DNA of 13,880 nucleotides from positions 1-13,880 of the forward strand of contig CAJTOM010000067.1 of NCBI GenBank assembly GCA_910577915.1. Reading direction: 5' to 3'. Below the pieces are notes generated by a model. That model made no database searches, was not told the origin of the DNA, and was given only the letters and a program-made list of their open reading frames with translations. Numbering within the stretch: position 1 is the first letter of the stretch; each line of letters starts with the position of its first letter. Shown piece by piece: positions 12,820 to 13,880 of the stretch. Source of the stretch: an uncultured Oscillospiraceae bacterium (lineage in GTDB: Bacteria; Bacillota; Clostridia; Oscillospirales; Oscillospiraceae). The position numbers and the translations under genes are program-made.

Positions 12820-13848
12820 ATGCTCAAAATCGGCATTATCGGCTGCGGGGCCATCGGGCGGGACCACTGCCGCCGGATCATCGAGACCGTTCCCGGCGCG
12901 ACCGTGGTCGCCGTCAGCGACTACGCGGCGGCCGCCGCCGACGAGACGGCGGCCAAGTACGGCATCCGCTCCTTCGGCAGCGACTGCGACGGCATGATCG
13001 CGGACCCCGAGGTGGAGGCGGTGGTCATCACCTCCATCGACCCCACCCATCACGACTATGTGATGAAGGTACTGAAATATGAAAAGTGGTGCTTCTGCGA
13101 GAAGCCCCTGAGCCAGAACGCCAAGGACTGCGAGGAGATCATTGCCCGGGAGCAGGAGCTCGGCCGGCGGCTGGTCCAGGTGGGCTTCATGCGCCGGTAT
13201 GACCGGGGCTACGCGGAAATGAAGCGCATCATCGACTCCGGCGAGCTGGGGGCCCCCCTGCTCATCAAGGCCTGCCACCGCAATGTGTCCCAGGGCCCCG
13301 GCTTCAAGACGGAGAACGGCGTGACCAACGTGGCCATCCACGAGCTGGACATCTGCCGCTGGCTGCTGGGGGACGAGTACGAGGACGCCCAGTGCGTCCG
13401 GGTCCGCCAGTCCGCCAACTCCAACAAGGGCTATGACAATCCCCAGGTGATGCTCATGCGTACCAAGAAGGGCTGCTTCATCGATGTGGAGGTCCAGGTG
13501 GCCGACGGCTACGGCTACGACATCCAGTGCGAGGTGGTGTGCGAAAACGGCACCGTGAAGCTCCCGGACCCCTACGCCGTGGTCCGCCGCTCCCGCCCCG
13601 CCGGCTGGGACAGCGTCAACCCCGCCGCGTCCATGCCCATTATGACCGACTGGAAGGAGCGCTTCATTGAGGCCTACGACATCGAGCTGTGCGGCTGGGT
13701 CCGCTCCATCGAGGAGGGCAGGCTCACCGGCCCCTCCGCCTGGGACGGCTACGTGGCCTGCGTGGCCGGGGACGCGCTGAACGCCTCCCGGGGCACCAGC
13801 CAGTTTTTGAAGGTGGAGACCATTGAGAAGCCGGAAATGTACAAATAA
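12820..13848 (+). CDS. iolG: Inositol 2-dehydrogenase IolG (Gfo/Idh/MocA family)
   Basis: The 342-residue protein has an N-terminal Rossmann domain (GIIGCGAIGRDH, 5-16) and the Gfo/Idh/MocA sheet domain. It oxidises myo-inositol, or an isomer, to the 2-keto form with NAD. The EKP motif gives Lys95, and His174 lies in AIHELD; these match Lys97 and His176 of Bacillus inositol dehydrogenase at a constant offset of two. The third member of that set, Asp172, aligns with Asn170 here. Asp34 after the second strand (VSDY) fits NAD use. GGAGGAGG upstream sets the ATG at 12820. It is the last gene in the window, which ends 32 bases later without a visible terminator, so the operon may continue. Confidence 0.93.
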   Translation: MLKIGIIGCGAIGRDHCRRIIETVPGATVVAVSDYAAAAADETAAKYGIRSFGSDCDGMIADPEVEAVVITSIDPTHHDYVMKVLKYEKWCFCEKPLSQNAKDCEEIIAREQELGRRLVQVGFMRRYDRGYAEMKRIIDSGELGAPLLIKACHRNVSQGPGFKTENGVTNVAIHELDICRWLLGDEYEDAQCVRVRQSANSNKGYDNPQVMLMRTKKGCFIDVEVQVADGYGYDIQCEVVCENGTVKLPDPYAVVRRSRPAGWDSVNPAASMPIMTDWKERFIEAYDIELCGWVRSIEEGRLTGPSAWDGYVACVAGDALNASRGTSQFLKVETIEKPEMYK

Positions 13849-13880
13849 CATCGCCTTTCCATCCACCGCGGGGGCGGGGG

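Noticed and set aside
1..13880. tRNA, rRNA, CRISPR arrays, complete insertion sequences or phage genes
   Set aside because: I looked for their typical signs (regular repeat-spacer arrays, transposase motifs, cloverleaf with TTCGAATC-like arm) and found none. The repeats present are few and intergenic.

Overview
This high-GC window looks like a chromosomal segment from an anaerobic gut Firmicute of the Clostridia, probably Oscillospiraceae (Oscillibacter/Dysosmobacter/Flavonifractor-like). That assignment is inference. It rests on the GC-rich coding style with strong AGGAGG ribosome binding sites, the intergenic hairpins of the GGTTACTTTTT...AAAAAGTAACC type, the split transketolase and the myo-inositol genes.

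Layout. 1-626: no convincing gene; a dispersed repeat copy followed by closely packed hairpins. 627-1385 (minus): a DeoR-family regulator. 1386-1619: a divergent promoter region with one textbook promoter on each strand. 1620-13848 (plus): ten metabolic genes. These are an archaeal-type (type II) GAPDH homologue, a second repeat copy in a 584-bp gap, an archaeal-type PGK homologue, split transketolase (two genes), a LarA-family nickel racemase, malic enzyme, iolE, a fragment of a GNAT acetyltransferase, iolB, a hairpin-rich leader, iolD and iolG.

Main interpretation. IolG, IolE, IolD and IolB convert myo-inositol to 5-dehydro-2-deoxy-D-gluconate (DKG). The usual next genes (iolC kinase, iolJ aldolase, iolA) are absent here. 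In their place are transketolase, GAPDH, PGK, LarA and malic enzyme homologues. Read as a ketose, DKG has the D-threo configuration that transketolase uses. It is xylulose 5-phosphate with a carboxylate in place of the phosphate group. I therefore propose a kinase- and aldolase-free route. Transketolase moves the C2 unit of DKG to an aldose phosphate and releases D-malate semialdehyde, an analogue of D-glyceraldehyde 3-phosphate. The GAPDH homologue makes malyl phosphate and the PGK homologue makes D-malate plus ATP. LarA converts D-malate to L-malate, and malic enzyme yields pyruvate, CO2 and NAD(P)H. Every gene of the cluster then has a job, including the otherwise puzzling racemase. Substitutions in the PGK, GAPDH and transketolase homologues near substrate-binding motifs fit an altered substrate. 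This is a hypothesis from gene content and chemistry. The competing reading is that these enzymes are ordinary lower-glycolysis enzymes co-expressed with an iol pathway completed elsewhere.

Other points: IolG has Asn where the characterised Bacillus enzyme has a catalytic Asp; the two long repeats share a conserved block and stem positions; several hairpins share TTCGCA or GCA loops although their stems differ; and a GNAT C-terminal remnant supplies the iolB ribosome binding site.
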